A stretch of 64,000 nucleotides of DNA from an uncultured Draconibacterium sp. (GCF_963676735.1 NZ_OY781464.1:3133001-3197000), one strand, 5' to 3'; positions 9,892 to 18,320 are shown, counted from the stretch's first letter. Made by a program: numbers and translations. Notes: generated by a model not told the origin, from the letters alone.

Positions 9892-10806
9892 TTAACAAGC
9901 CCTCTCTGTTAATTTTTCTTTCATCTCTTCCAGGTAGCTCTGTTCCTCTCTTGCATCCATACGCATCATTGGAGGAAGTACATCCAAACCACACAGACCT
10001 TTTATCGACATCAAGGCCTTAAGGGCAGGAATGGCTTCTGTTACCGTTCTTCCTTTTTGATTATAAGCCGATAGTTCATTTGTAATTTTCTGAAAATGTT
10101 TAGCCTCCTCAAAATCGCCTTGCATGGCTGCAACAAAAAGTGCTTTGTACAAACCGGGAAACAGGTTACCTAAACTAGGCACAATTCCATCTGCTCCCAT
10201 TTCTAATCCGGCACATGAATTTGCCGCACAACCAACAAGAAAAAGAAAATCCTCACGATTTCCCCATCGCCTCAATGACTCTTCCATCCTATTCAGATCG
10301 GGCTGCGAATCTTTAATACCGATTATGTTATCGTGATGGCTCAACCGCTCTATTACATCAAAAGAAATTACATGATGTGTAGTTGCCGGAATATTGTATA
10401 AAAACATGGGCACCGGCAGTTTATCAGCCAATTGGGCAAACCAGTTCAAAGCCTGCTTATCGTTGGCTGGGTAATAATTGGGTGCCAAAGCAACCAATGC
10501 ATCAACTCCTAAATCTGCATATCGCTTCCCTTCATCAATTAATGTAGCTAAAGCATTACCACATAAGCCAGCCACAACTGGTACTTTTCCATTTATTTCG
10601 CTTACAGCAGTTTTTAATAGGGTATTTTTCTGACCAGCTGACATTGATGCCACTTCTCCTGTAGTTCCTAAAACCAGTGGCTGCACTTTGTTTTCAATAA
10701 ACAAATTCACAATCCTCTTAACAGCTGTTTCATCAACCTGATAATCGCTGGTAAAAGGACTTACCATCGGAACAACTACTCCTCCAAATTTTTTTAAATC
10801 AGTCAT
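9892..10806 (-). CDS. DHDPS/N-acetylneuraminate lyase family class I aldolase
   Basis: A 304-residue (beta/alpha)8 Schiff-base enzyme. The alpha-keto-acid carboxylate loop GTTGE (residues 47-51), the catalytic Tyr137 in LYNIP and the Schiff-base Lys165 in GIKDS are all present, so it should condense or cleave pyruvate-containing substrates. It is not placed with lysine-synthesis genes. It lies 2 bp after an iron-dependent alcohol dehydrogenase and 6 bp before pdxA, so a catabolic 2-keto-3-deoxy-acid aldolase is the best reading. Combined with the four-carbon acid enzymes downstream, cleavage of a seven-carbon 2-keto-3-deoxy aldarate (Dha of RG-II) to pyruvate and a tetruronate would make the pathway complete. 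KDG aldolase, Kdo aldolase or a dehydratase remain possible. Confidence 0.88.
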   Translation of the reverse strand: MTDLKKFGGVVVPMVSPFTSDYQVDETAVKRIVNLFIENKVQPLVLGTTGEVASMSAGQKNTLLKTAVSEINGKVPVVAGLCGNALATLIDEGKRYADLGVDALVALAPNYYPANDKQALNWFAQLADKLPVPMFLYNIPATTHHVISFDVIERLSHHDNIIGIKDSQPDLNRMEESLRRWGNREDFLFLVGCAANSCAGLEMGADGIVPSLGNLFPGLYKALFVAAMQGDFEEAKHFQKITNELSAYNQKGRTVTEAIPALKALMSIKGLCGLDVLPPMMRMDAREEQSYLEEMKEKLTERAC

Positions 10807-10808
10807 TC

Positions 10809-11963
10809 TTAATATGCTTTCTTGTAAATATCAATGGCATCGTTTAACAATACTTCGCGCACATTATTTTTTAGTAAGCGCTGTATTTTTAATGCTGACT
10901 TTGCCATTTCTTCTATATCTTTCTCCTGAATATTTAAATCGCTCAAACATCCTGGAATTTTAAATTCCTTAATCATTGCTTTTATTTGCTCAATCCCTGT
11001 TTTCGCTTCAGCTTTTTCATCTCCTGTTGCCTGCACCCCCATTGCCTTTGCCACATTGGCATATTTTGTAACCGCTTTATCGAGGTTAAACTCTAACACA
11101 TATGGCAACAACATTGCATTTGATACGCCGTGAGGAATTTTAAAAGTACTCCCCAATGGATATGCCAATGCATGCACCGCTCCGGTATTTACCGGCCCTA
11201 AGCACATTCCGCCATACATGCTGCCCAAAGCAACTTTTTCGCGGGCTTCCATATTGTCGCCATCCCGAAAAGCAGTTAGCAGGTTTTGGCCAATTAACTT
11301 TATCCCTTCCAGGGCAAACAAATCGGTTATCGGATTAGAAAAATTATTCACATAAGCTTCAATGCAGTGGGTCAGCGCATCAAGCCCGGTTGCTGCAGTA
11401 ACAGAAGGCGGTACACTTTTGGTAAGTTCCGGATCAACATAAGTAGCATCTGGCACCAAATGTGGGTCAATAACTCCAACTTTTCCTCCTGTATCCGGAT
11501 CGAAGAAAATTGCATTTGGTGACACTTCACTGCCCGTACCTGATGTGGTTGGAAGACAAATCATTGCTTTTACACGGCTGAGTTTCTTCTCACCTGCCAA
11601 AAAACTCCTGACATCAACGTCGCTACCAACGGTTGCAGCCAATAATTTTGCAGTATCCAATACACTTCCTCCTCCAATTCCTACTATACAATCGGGATTA
11701 ATTTGGTTGGCAAGCTCCAGTAATTCCCGGTAATCTTCAAACGAAGGTTCTTTTCGGATACTTGTATTTACTTCAATCCGGCAACCCTGTTTTTTCAAGA
11801 TGCCTGTTGCCTCACTCAAAAGATTTTCAATTTCGGGAATGGCGAGTATAAAAATATTTTTGTATCCGGCTTTTTCCAGGTCGTTTACAAAGGACTGAAA
11901 GCAGCCACAACCGAAAACCAGTTTAGCAGGATTATGCAATGTTATAATTAAGCTCAAGTTCAT
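10809..11963 (-). CDS. Iron-containing (group III) alcohol dehydrogenase
   Basis: A 384-residue NAD(P)-dependent dehydrogenase of the Fe-ADH family. It has the dinucleotide loop GIGGGSVLDTAK (about residues 95-106) and the four metal ligands in the expected spacing, Asp195, His199, His264 and His278 (compare E. coli FucO). It is the first gene of the region 1 operon: two LacI-type palindromes lie 64-148 bp upstream of its ATG. Members of this family reduce short aldehydes such as lactaldehyde, succinic semialdehyde or 1,3-propanediol precursors. In this operon I infer that it reduces the aldehyde released by the aldolase; a tetruronate is structurally a dihydroxy-succinic semialdehyde. Lactaldehyde reductase (rhamnose or fucose breakdown) is the main alternative. 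Confidence 0.92.
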   Translation of the reverse strand: MNLSLIITLHNPAKLVFGCGCFQSFVNDLEKAGYKNIFILAIPEIENLLSEATGILKKQGCRIEVNTSIRKEPSFEDYRELLELANQINPDCIVGIGGGSVLDTAKLLAATVGSDVDVRSFLAGEKKLSRVKAMICLPTTSGTGSEVSPNAIFFDPDTGGKVGVIDPHLVPDATYVDPELTKSVPPSVTAATGLDALTHCIEAYVNNFSNPITDLFALEGIKLIGQNLLTAFRDGDNMEAREKVALGSMYGGMCLGPVNTGAVHALAYPLGSTFKIPHGVSNAMLLPYVLEFNLDKAVTKYANVAKAMGVQATGDEKAEAKTGIEQIKAMIKEFKIPGCLSDLNIQEKDIEEMAKSALKIQRLLKNNVREVLLNDAIDIYKKAY

Positions 11964-12026
11964 GTTTAAATATGCAATTAGTTCACAAGCTTTAAGATTG
12001 TAAAAATATGAAAAATATTACAATTT

Positions 12027-12044
12027 AATGTAATCGTTTACATT
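12027..12044. promoter_or_regulatory. LacI-family operator (site 1, upstream of the Fe-ADH operon)
   Basis: The 18 bases AATGTAATCGTTTACATT form a palindrome with one mismatched pair around a central CG, as expected for a LacI-family dimer. It starts 64 bp upstream of the Fe-ADH start codon. The same word recurs at four other intergenic positions in this window, including in front of the LacI-family gene itself. Confidence 0.8.
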
Positions 12045-12093
12045 ATTTATTTAGCCTATATACGAAGTATTTATAAAATTTAATACTATTAAC

Positions 12094-12111
12094 AATGTAA
12101 ACGTTTTTCAC
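12094..12111. promoter_or_regulatory. LacI-family operator (site 2, upstream of the Fe-ADH operon)
   Basis: AATGTAAACGTTTTTCAC matches the consensus perfectly in the left half and 6 of 9 bases in the right half. It lies 67 bp from site 1 (centre to centre), so two dimers could act together on the region 1 operon promoter, by looping or double occupancy. Confidence 0.72.
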
Positions 12112-12188
12112 ATCATATTCAAACCCCCTTACCACAGGCTATTTCATCAAATTCATAAAAAAATTATAAAGAAAATAGCAGCCACCAT

Positions 12189-12224
12189 AAAAAAAAGGTG
12201 AAGCACAATGCCCCACCTTTTCTT
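12189..12224 (-). terminator. Rho-independent terminator of the 1531-residue protein gene
   Basis: On the minus strand an 8-bp stem (arms 12193-12200 and 12214-12221, AAAAGGTG with CACCTTTT, plus an inner GCA/TGC pairing in the loop) is followed by a run of eight T residues. It begins about 20 bp after the stop codon at 12243. It separates this gene from the Fe-ADH operon, which therefore needs its own promoter. Confidence 0.82.
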
Positions 12225-12242
12225 TTCAACTATAACCTTGTT

Positions 12243-15200
12243 TTACTTAACAATATTCAGTTTACCTTTATGTAAGTCAGTTCCAACCTGAAGTACATAA
12301 ATATACATGCCATCGTTTAAGGCATCTGTACGCATTTGTATTTCATGTGTTCCATTGGTAAATACCTGTGGCGTACTTATTTCAATTTGCTGGCCCATCA
12401 TGTTGTATAACGACAAGCTAACTTCATTCATATCTTCCAGAGTAAATCTAACTGTTGCATGATCTTTTGCTGGATTTGGATACAATACAACTTCGCGATC
12501 GAAACCAAGCTCAACAGCACTGGTTGGAGGGCCTGCTCCCAGTACCCATGCCAGCGAACGAACAAGCATAGAATCGAAACCTGCAGTAGCATACAACAAG
12601 CCATCGTTAAATAAACTCATCAGTACAATTCTGTTATCGGTAGTAACTCTCGCAGATCCGTCTGGTCCATTAGTCCTCAAAGAGGTACCGTCAGGAATAG
12701 CCCACATAGTGGTTAATGAATTACCATCAGCTGTAATTGTAGCCAACGGAATTGCCTCAGGCACACTGTCGTTCAAGTTGTATGATTTCACTTCTTTTCC
12801 AAGGAAATCTTCCGAGGTTTCTGTACCAGCAGTCCATTCAACTACTTCGTCCATTTCATAATTCTCGGTAATGTAATGTCCGTTATTGGTTATTACCATT
12901 TGAGCTGTGGCAGGTGTATATGTTTTAGTAACATACATTTGAACACCATCGCTACTTTTTGTTCCAACCCATCCCCATTTATCAACACGTGGCCCATCAG
13001 GCTGCATAGTAACACAAGGAATTGGATAACCATGTTTTGCAAAGTTATTTACATTTGAAGAACCTTCTCCTGCCGAAATAACCATTCCGATATAAGGGGT
13101 ATAATCAAACTCTACTATACTGTCGCCAATTGTCTGATCTTTCAGTGCTCCGCGCTTTTCAAAAGTTACCGAATAACCATCAGCAACTAATGCATCGTAA
13201 ACATTTGTATCAAAAGCTTTTGCTCCGCCATATGCTCCATCAGAGTTTGCAGATATGTACACAATCTCTTCGTCCGACTGCACATGAACCATTACATTAT
13301 ACATCATAGTGTCTGTATCGTCGGCACTAATAACCTCTACGGTCATCATTTCTGTTGTACCATCCGTAAGTGCGAGTTCTCCCGGCACATTAAGTTTAGC
13401 ATAAGGTGAGGTGGCCGTAGCACTTAAACTTACAGCAGTAGTACCCATCGGCAAATTAAGCTGATATTCTGTTTTTCCGGAGTCAAACGAAGGAGCTAGT
13501 TCGCCAAGCGACGGAACTAATGATGCAAGCGTTGCATCTGAAGTACTTCCTGTAGCCCAGGCAAGTGATCTTAATAAAATGGTATCAAAGCCTTCGGTAG
13601 CATAAAGCAAGCCATTTGCAAATACACCTAAATAAACTACATTATTTGCCAAGGTAACACGGCTATAACCATCAGTTGTTAAGGAACGAACTGAGGTACC
13701 AGCAGGAATTGCCCACCAACTGGTAAGAGCAGAACCATCAATTGGTATTCTTCCCAATGCAATTGCTTCAGGAATACTATCAGCCAGGCCATAGCTTTTA
13801 ACTTCGCTTCCAGCCCATTCTTCTGATGCACCATCACCACTATTCCATTCAACTAAATCTCCAACCTCGTATATGTCAGTAATAAAGTGATCAGTGTTAA
13901 GAATTGACATTTTTGCCGAATCAGCAGGAGTATCCGCGGCGGTTTTTACCACATTCATTTCTGTATTATCATCTTTATCTGTTCCGGTCCAACCCCATTT
14001 ACCTTTTCTGGGCCCATCATGCTGCATGGTAACACAAGGAATAGGATAACCATCTTTTGCAAAATTATTTACCCAGCTTGAACCTACTCCTGCTCCAATT
14101 ACCGCTGCAAAATAAGGGCTGTAATCAAATCCTTCGCTATTTAGTGCTAACTTGTCAAGCATAGTTACCGAGTATCCTCCATCAACCAATGCATCGTAAA
14201 TATTGATAGCTGCTGAATCTGCAGATCCATATGCACCACTTGAATTTGAAACATAAAGGATTTCTTTATCGGCTTGAACATGAACCATCACATTATACAT
14301 GGTGGTTACAGAATCATTTGCACTTGTAACAGTAACTGTCATCACATCAGACATTCCATCACTTAACGCCAAGTCAGCAGGAACATCAACTGTTGCATTT
14401 GGAGAAGCTGCTTTAGCTGTCAATCCAACAGAACCGGTTCCTTTTGGCAGATTCAATTGATATTCTGTTTTTCCAGGATCAAATGCAGGTACTAATTCTC
14501 CAACCGAAGGTACCAACTCGGCCAATTCTGCACTGGCATCAGTTCCCATTGCCCACTCAAGTGAACGAACCAAGGTTGAACTAAATGCGTCAGAAGCATA
14601 AGCAAGACCATCGTTAAATAATCCAAAGAAAACAACATTATTAGCCAGAACCACACGCTCGTAACCATTTGCAGTTAACGAACGTACTGATGCTCCGGAT
14701 GGTACAGCCCAAAGCGTTGTTAGCATAAAGCCATCGGCAGGAATAGTTGCCAGTGGTATCGCTTCCGGAATACTGTCAGAAAGATTATATGATTTTACCT
14801 CTTTACCCAGAAAATCTTCAGAAGTGCTTGTTCCTAATGTCCAAACAATTGTATCTCCGGTATCATAAGGATTTGTTATAAACTGTCCGGTTGTGTCCGT
14901 AACAACCATTTGCACTGTATTTTCATCATAAGTTTTGGTAACATACATTTCACTTCCATCGCTGCTAGCTGTTCCTACCCAGCCCCACTTATTTGCGCGT
15001 GGGCCATCAGGTTGCATTGTAACACAAGGCACAGGATAACCATCTTTTGCAAAATTGTTTACCCAGCTTGAACCTACTCCGGCACCAATTACCAGGCCAC
15101 TGAAAGGAGTATAATCAAAACCTTCAACATTTAGTGCCAGCTTATCTTCCATAGTAACAGAATAACCTGCATCAACAAGCGCATCGTATACCTTCTGGTC

Positions 15201-16838
15201 CTGTAGGCGTGCCAAAGAATATACTCCATCCGAACTTCCTGAAACAAAAAGAATTTCATTTTCTGATTGTACGTGAACATTTATGGTGTATTCATTTGTT
15301 GCACTACCATCCTTACTTGAAGTTGTAACCACTGCAACATAATCTTCACCATCCATCAAACTAAGATCTTCAGGCAACTCGATTGCGGCAGTACTATCAG
15401 CAGCAGTTGCAGAGAAGCTAAGTGTTCCTGTTCCGGCTGGCACTACCACCTGATATGTCATTTTCTCGGGATCAAAATCAGGACTCAATTCTCCGGCAGA
15501 AACACCTAACGAATCTAGGTAAGGTGCTGTTCCCTTCATGTAATAATCATACCAGATTCTTGTGCCACAATCCATTTCTAAACGTGCAGAATGCAAATTA
15601 CCGGAAGTTGGAGTTGCATGGAAATACAGCATCATATCATCATTTATCATCGAATCAGGAGCTGCAACGGTAATTTTTTGTTTCGACCATTCCATTTTAT
15701 TCACATCCCAAACCGGGGCATTATAGGTATAAGGTACCTCAACATTGTAATTGCCGTTACCATCGTTGGCCATCAGCCCCAAGGTATCCATGAACATTAA
15801 GTTAAGTACCTCTAGTAATTTACGGTCTCCCAAATCATCAACAATTTCCAATGCACTGCTACGATTGTTTATCTGAATCAACAATGAATCCATCGAAGCA
15901 ACATCAGCAGGAGCGATAAACGGATCATCCATATTATTCAATACAGTACCATCAATAGCTCCGGCAGGAGGAGCAATCCATACAGGAACCTGGTAAGAAA
16001 CAGTCAAGTTGTCAAAAACAACTGTTGGATCAAAACTATCTTCGGCCATTTCAGTACCAGTACCCAGGGTTTTAAGCCAAAAATAAACTTTAGTTCCAGA
16101 GAAAGTAGCAAAATCAACACCAACTGCCTCTGCTAGTTTAACTGATTTTTTTCCTGATCCTGAAACATAAAAATCGGCAACTTCACCAACAATGTTATCT
16201 TCGCTTCCAACAGCAACAATCAGCTTGTAGCTTGCTGTCTGACTGGTATTGCCTTCATCATAAGTATCCATTTCAAATTCGATATCGGAAGTAAGCGTTG
16301 ATTCGAACTTAAAATAAAAACCATACTCAACACGCTTGTACATTCCCGGATGCGTTCCAAAAACCTGGTTTGAATCATTAATATCGAACAAACAAGCCGA
16401 TGGTTTCCAGATAACATTCTTTGTAGAATCGCCAGTGCCAGCATACTTTTCGCCATATTTAGTAAAAATTGCTTTCATCGAATCAATGCTGGCCATACGC
16501 ACCGGATTTTCATAGCTCCCCCAGTTTCGCACCTTAAAATCGCCGTTAAAAACTTTTTCAGCCGTAGCAGAAGCATCGGTAAATACTTCCTGTTTGATAC
16601 CTTTATTCGTTTGGCATTTACTAAAGCTGATTGAGAGTCCGGTAGAATCCTGAGTCCAGGTACTATTACCTTTATCGGTATTAAAATCTACCAGAAAAGT
16701 AGTAACTCCTGACAGTGAATCAACAGTTATTGATTGCCCAATACTCGATTTATCTCCGAATTTAAATTGGGCGTTCGACACGCCTGCTGCAAACAAGAAA
16801 CAGGCGACTAAAAAAAACTTCATGTAGTTTTTCATCAT
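12243..16838 (-). CDS. Large secreted T9SS protein with three tandem ~332-residue modules
   Basis: A 1531-residue exported protein of unknown function. Order: signal peptide (to about 23, GVSNAQ); a ~265-residue N-terminal region resembling a carbohydrate-binding jelly roll; a linker region; then three repeats whose second parts start at Glu528, Glu859 and Glu1191 (331-332 residue period); and a C-terminal T9SS sorting domain (LYPNPAKDHATVRF ... LHKGKLNIVK). Each repeat has a cadherin-like beta-sandwich (GELxPxFDPGKTEYQLNLPxGT), then a Rossmann-like part (EILYVSxSS ... VYDALVDxGYSVT ... VIGAGVGSSWVNNFAKDGYPxPCVTMQxDGPR) and a second beta-rich part. I do not recognise that central domain. A LacI operator upstream and its own terminator make it a single-gene unit of the local regulon. 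A surface glycan-binding or glycan-active protein is likely, without proof. Confidence 0.88.
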   Translation of the reverse strand: MMKNYMKFFLVACFLFAAGVSNAQFKFGDKSSIGQSITVDSLSGVTTFLVDFNTDKGNSTWTQDSTGLSISFSKCQTNKGIKQEVFTDASATAEKVFNGDFKVRNWGSYENPVRMASIDSMKAIFTKYGEKYAGTGDSTKNVIWKPSACLFDINDSNQVFGTHPGMYKRVEYGFYFKFESTLTSDIEFEMDTYDEGNTSQTASYKLIVAVGSEDNIVGEVADFYVSGSGKKSVKLAEAVGVDFATFSGTKVYFWLKTLGTGTEMAEDSFDPTVVFDNLTVSYQVPVWIAPPAGAIDGTVLNNMDDPFIAPADVASMDSLLIQINNRSSALEIVDDLGDRKLLEVLNLMFMDTLGLMANDGNGNYNVEVPYTYNAPVWDVNKMEWSKQKITVAAPDSMINDDMMLYFHATPTSGNLHSARLEMDCGTRIWYDYYMKGTAPYLDSLGVSAGELSPDFDPEKMTYQVVVPAGTGTLSFSATAADSTAAIELPEDLSLMDGEDYVAVVTTSSKDGSATNEYTINVHVQSENEILFVSGSSDGVYSLARLQDQKVYDALVDAGYSVTMEDKLALNVEGFDYTPFSGLVIGAGVGSSWVNNFAKDGYPVPCVTMQPDGPRANKWGWVGTASSDGSEMYVTKTYDENTVQMVVTDTTGQFITNPYDTGDTIVWTLGTSTSEDFLGKEVKSYNLSDSIPEAIPLATIPADGFMLTTLWAVPSGASVRSLTANGYERVVLANNVVFFGLFNDGLAYASDAFSSTLVRSLEWAMGTDASAELAELVPSVGELVPAFDPGKTEYQLNLPKGTGSVGLTAKAASPNATVDVPADLALSDGMSDVMTVTVTSANDSVTTMYNVMVHVQADKEILYVSNSSGAYGSADSAAINIYDALVDGGYSVTMLDKLALNSEGFDYSPYFAAVIGAGVGSSWVNNFAKDGYPIPCVTMQHDGPRKGKWGWTGTDKDDNTEMNVVKTAADTPADSAKMSILNTDHFITDIYEVGDLVEWNSGDGASEEWAGSEVKSYGLADSIPEAIALGRIPIDGSALTSWWAIPAGTSVRSLTTDGYSRVTLANNVVYLGVFANGLLYATEGFDTILLRSLAWATGSTSDATLASLVPSLGELAPSFDSGKTEYQLNLPMGTTAVSLSATATSPYAKLNVPGELALTDGTTEMMTVEVISADDTDTMMYNVMVHVQSDEEIVYISANSDGAYGGAKAFDTNVYDALVADGYSVTFEKRGALKDQTIGDSIVEFDYTPYIGMVISAGEGSSNVNNFAKHGYPIPCVTMQPDGPRVDKWGWVGTKSSDGVQMYVTKTYTPATAQMVITNNGHYITENYEMDEVVEWTAGTETSEDFLGKEVKSYNLNDSVPEAIPLATITADGNSLTTMWAIPDGTSLRTNGPDGSARVTTDNRIVLMSLFNDGLLYATAGFDSMLVRSLAWVLGAGPPTSAVELGFDREVVLYPNPAKDHATVRFTLEDMNEVSLSLYNMMGQQIEISTPQVFTNGTHEIQMRTDALNDGMYIYVLQVGTDLHKGKLNIVK

Positions 16839-16880
16839 AGGTATAATTTTTAGTTCAACAAATTCAATATAGTTCTATTT

Positions 16881-16898
16881 TATATCATCGTTTACACT
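16881..16898. promoter_or_regulatory. Possible degenerate LacI-family operator
   Basis: TATATCATCGTTTACACT matches 8 of 9 bases of the right half of the palindrome found nearby but only 5 of 9 in the left half. It lies 66 bp centre to centre from the good site at 16947, almost the same distance as between the two sites in front of the Fe-ADH operon, which is the reason to report it. Confidence 0.4.
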
Positions 16899-16946
16899 CT
16901 TATATATCTTATTTTATGCGCCTTACAGTGCTTCAAGTTACTTTCT

Positions 16947-16964
16947 AATGGTAACGTTTACATT
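16947..16964. promoter_or_regulatory. LacI-family operator upstream of the 1531-residue T9SS gene
   Basis: AATGGTAACGTTTACATT is an 18-bp palindrome with one mismatched pair, lying about 109 bp upstream of the start at 16838 and 34 bp from the stop codon of the LacI-family gene. Confidence 0.78.
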
Positions 16965-16998
16965 TATCGACATACAAACAAGTGCTATTATTACGCAA

Positions 16999-17994
16999 TT
17001 ATGCCGAGCTTCGTTTCATTAATTCGGCATTTAAAATCATTTGTATACTTGAGCGCTCTGGTTCGTTAATCCGTTGTATTAAAAGCTCTCCTGCTCTTTT
17101 CCCAATTTCTCTTGCCGGCTGCCTCACTGCAGTTAGTGGTGGATTCAGACTACTAGCCCAATACATATCGTCAAAACCTACAATTGCCACATCATCAGGA
17201 ATGGTAAGTTTGCGTTTATGAATGGTTTCAAGGGCACCTAATGTTATCAGGTTATTACCGGTAAAAATCGCATCGGGAGGTTCGGGCAAATTCAATAGCT
17301 CCTCACACAGTTGCACGCCACTCGGCAATTTAGAGTCACCATGTTTAATAAGTTCATCCAAAACCGGAAGGCCATTATGCTCCAATGCCTTTACATATCC
17401 TTTATCACGATAGGTAGTTGATGGAATAGTGGTTAATCCCGAGATGATAGCTATTCGTTTGTAACCTTGCTTTGCTAAAAAGTCAACCGCATTAAAGGCA
17501 CTATCTTCATTATTTACCAGCACTACGTCAACATCAGTATTGCTTAGGCCCCTGTCGACACATACTACAGGCAAGCCGTCCTTAACCATTCTTTTTAATT
17601 GAATATCGTCTTCGCTGGCCGGTGCAGCAATAATTCCATCAATGCCCTCCGACTGCAATATCTCAAGGTATAATTTTTCTTTCTTCTCATCCTGGCTAAA
17701 ATTACACATAATCAGTGCATAATTATTATTATATGCCACCTCTTCAATACCTTCAAGAACATCAACATAAAAAGGGTTTTGAATATCAGGAATCAATACA
17801 CCGATTAAATTCCCCGATACGCTTTTAGACCGTAAACGCTTGGCCACCCTGCTGGGCTGATATTTAAGTTCTTTAATCGCCTTTAAAATTCGTGCCCGGG
17901 TTGCATCATTTACTTTGCCATTATTATTGAGCACACGAGATACCGTGGCAATAGACACCCCGGCTCGTTTTGCTACATCTTCCATACTGGCCAT
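16999..17994 (-). CDS. LacI-family transcriptional regulator
   Basis: A 331-residue DNA-binding repressor. The N-terminal helix-turn-helix is classic (MEDVAKRAGVSIATVSRVLNN, residues 4-24, then the hinge helix YQPSRVAKRLRSK). It is followed by a periplasmic-binding-protein-like effector domain (LIGVLIPDIQNPFYVDVLEGIEE; DDVAIVGFDDMYWASSLNPPLTAVRQP). The hinge residues and the nearby CG-centred palindromes agree with LacI-type recognition. One palindrome lies in its own upstream region, so it is probably autoregulated. The other copies place the acid-sugar/SusCD operon, the 1531-residue protein and the divergent GH106 operon under its control. The effector is probably a sugar or intermediate of these pathways and cannot be read from the sequence. 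An earlier Met at residue 1 precedes MEDV by three residues; either start is possible. Confidence 0.95.
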   Translation of the reverse strand: MASMEDVAKRAGVSIATVSRVLNNNGKVNDATRARILKAIKELKYQPSRVAKRLRSKSVSGNLIGVLIPDIQNPFYVDVLEGIEEVAYNNNYALIMCNFSQDEKKEKLYLEILQSEGIDGIIAAPASEDDIQLKRMVKDGLPVVCVDRGLSNTDVDVVLVNNEDSAFNAVDFLAKQGYKRIAIISGLTTIPSTTYRDKGYVKALEHNGLPVLDELIKHGDSKLPSGVQLCEELLNLPEPPDAIFTGNNLITLGALETIHKRKLTIPDDVAIVGFDDMYWASSLNPPLTAVRQPAREIGKRAGELLIQRINEPERSSIQMILNAELMKRSSA

Positions 17995-18056
17995 ACGACA
18001 AAGTTTTAGTTAAGTTTTTATTCTATTTTATTGCGCAATAATACAAAACGCTTTGC

Positions 18057-18074
18057 AATGTAAACGTTTTCATG
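18057..18074. promoter_or_regulatory. LacI-family operator upstream of lacI (autoregulation)
   Basis: AATGTAAACGTTTTCATG is a near-perfect palindrome 63 bp upstream of the lacI start. On the minus strand a TATTATTG element follows 17 bases after the TTTA of the operator, the same layout as on the divergent side, so the operator would cover the -33 region. Confidence 0.78.
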
Positions 18075-18256
18075 TAAAAATAAAAATTTTTCGTCTGCTT
18101 TTATTTTTATACAAGCTTAACATCAAGTCTCCCTACAAAGCTTTTTATTCTCTTTTTCAACCACATACAACAAGCAATAACTCTTTTTTAAAAAAATAGC
18201 CTGAATAAAAATCCTCTTTTAACTTTTTCACGATTTGCTGTTTTAGTGAGAATATT

Positions 18257-18274
18257 GATGTTAACGTTTACATT
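18257..18274. promoter_or_regulatory. LacI-family operator upstream of the GH106/GH105/CotH operon
   Basis: GATGTTAACGTTTACATT is a palindrome with a central CG, 47 bp upstream of the ATG at 18321. It overlaps the expected -33 position of the promoter at 18267-18296, consistent with repression by blocking sigma-factor contact. Confidence 0.8.
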
Positions 18275-18296
18275 TAATAAAAACTTTGTATTTTTG
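18267..18296 (+). promoter_or_regulatory. Bacteroidota-type promoter of the GH106 operon
   Basis: The element TATTTTTG at 18289-18296 matches the Bacteroidota -7 consensus TAnnTTTG. A TTTA that can serve as the -33 element lies 18 bases upstream inside the operator. The start codon is 25 bases downstream of the -7 box, giving a short leader. Confidence 0.6.
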
Positions 18297-18320
18297 AAAC
18301 AATTTAAGTAATACAGTATC

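Larger units (their letters stand above)
17995..18320. other. Divergent intergenic region between lacI and the GH106 operon
   Basis: This 326-bp A/T-rich stretch has no gene. It holds two LacI-type palindromes (18057-18074 for lacI, 18257-18274 for the plus-strand operon), promoter-like elements for both directions and an otherwise featureless middle (about 18080-18250) with A and T runs. Confidence 0.8.

Noticed and set aside
9892..10806. Annotation as lysine-pathway dihydrodipicolinate synthase (dapA)
   Set aside because: Operon context is acid-sugar catabolism, and a second paralogue also lies in a catabolic setting; a keto-acid aldolase is more likely.
7660..11963. Apionate/3-oxo-isoapionate pathway for region 1
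   Set aside because: That route needs a RuBisCO-like protein and an apionate oxidoisomerase; neither is present, whereas PdxA is.
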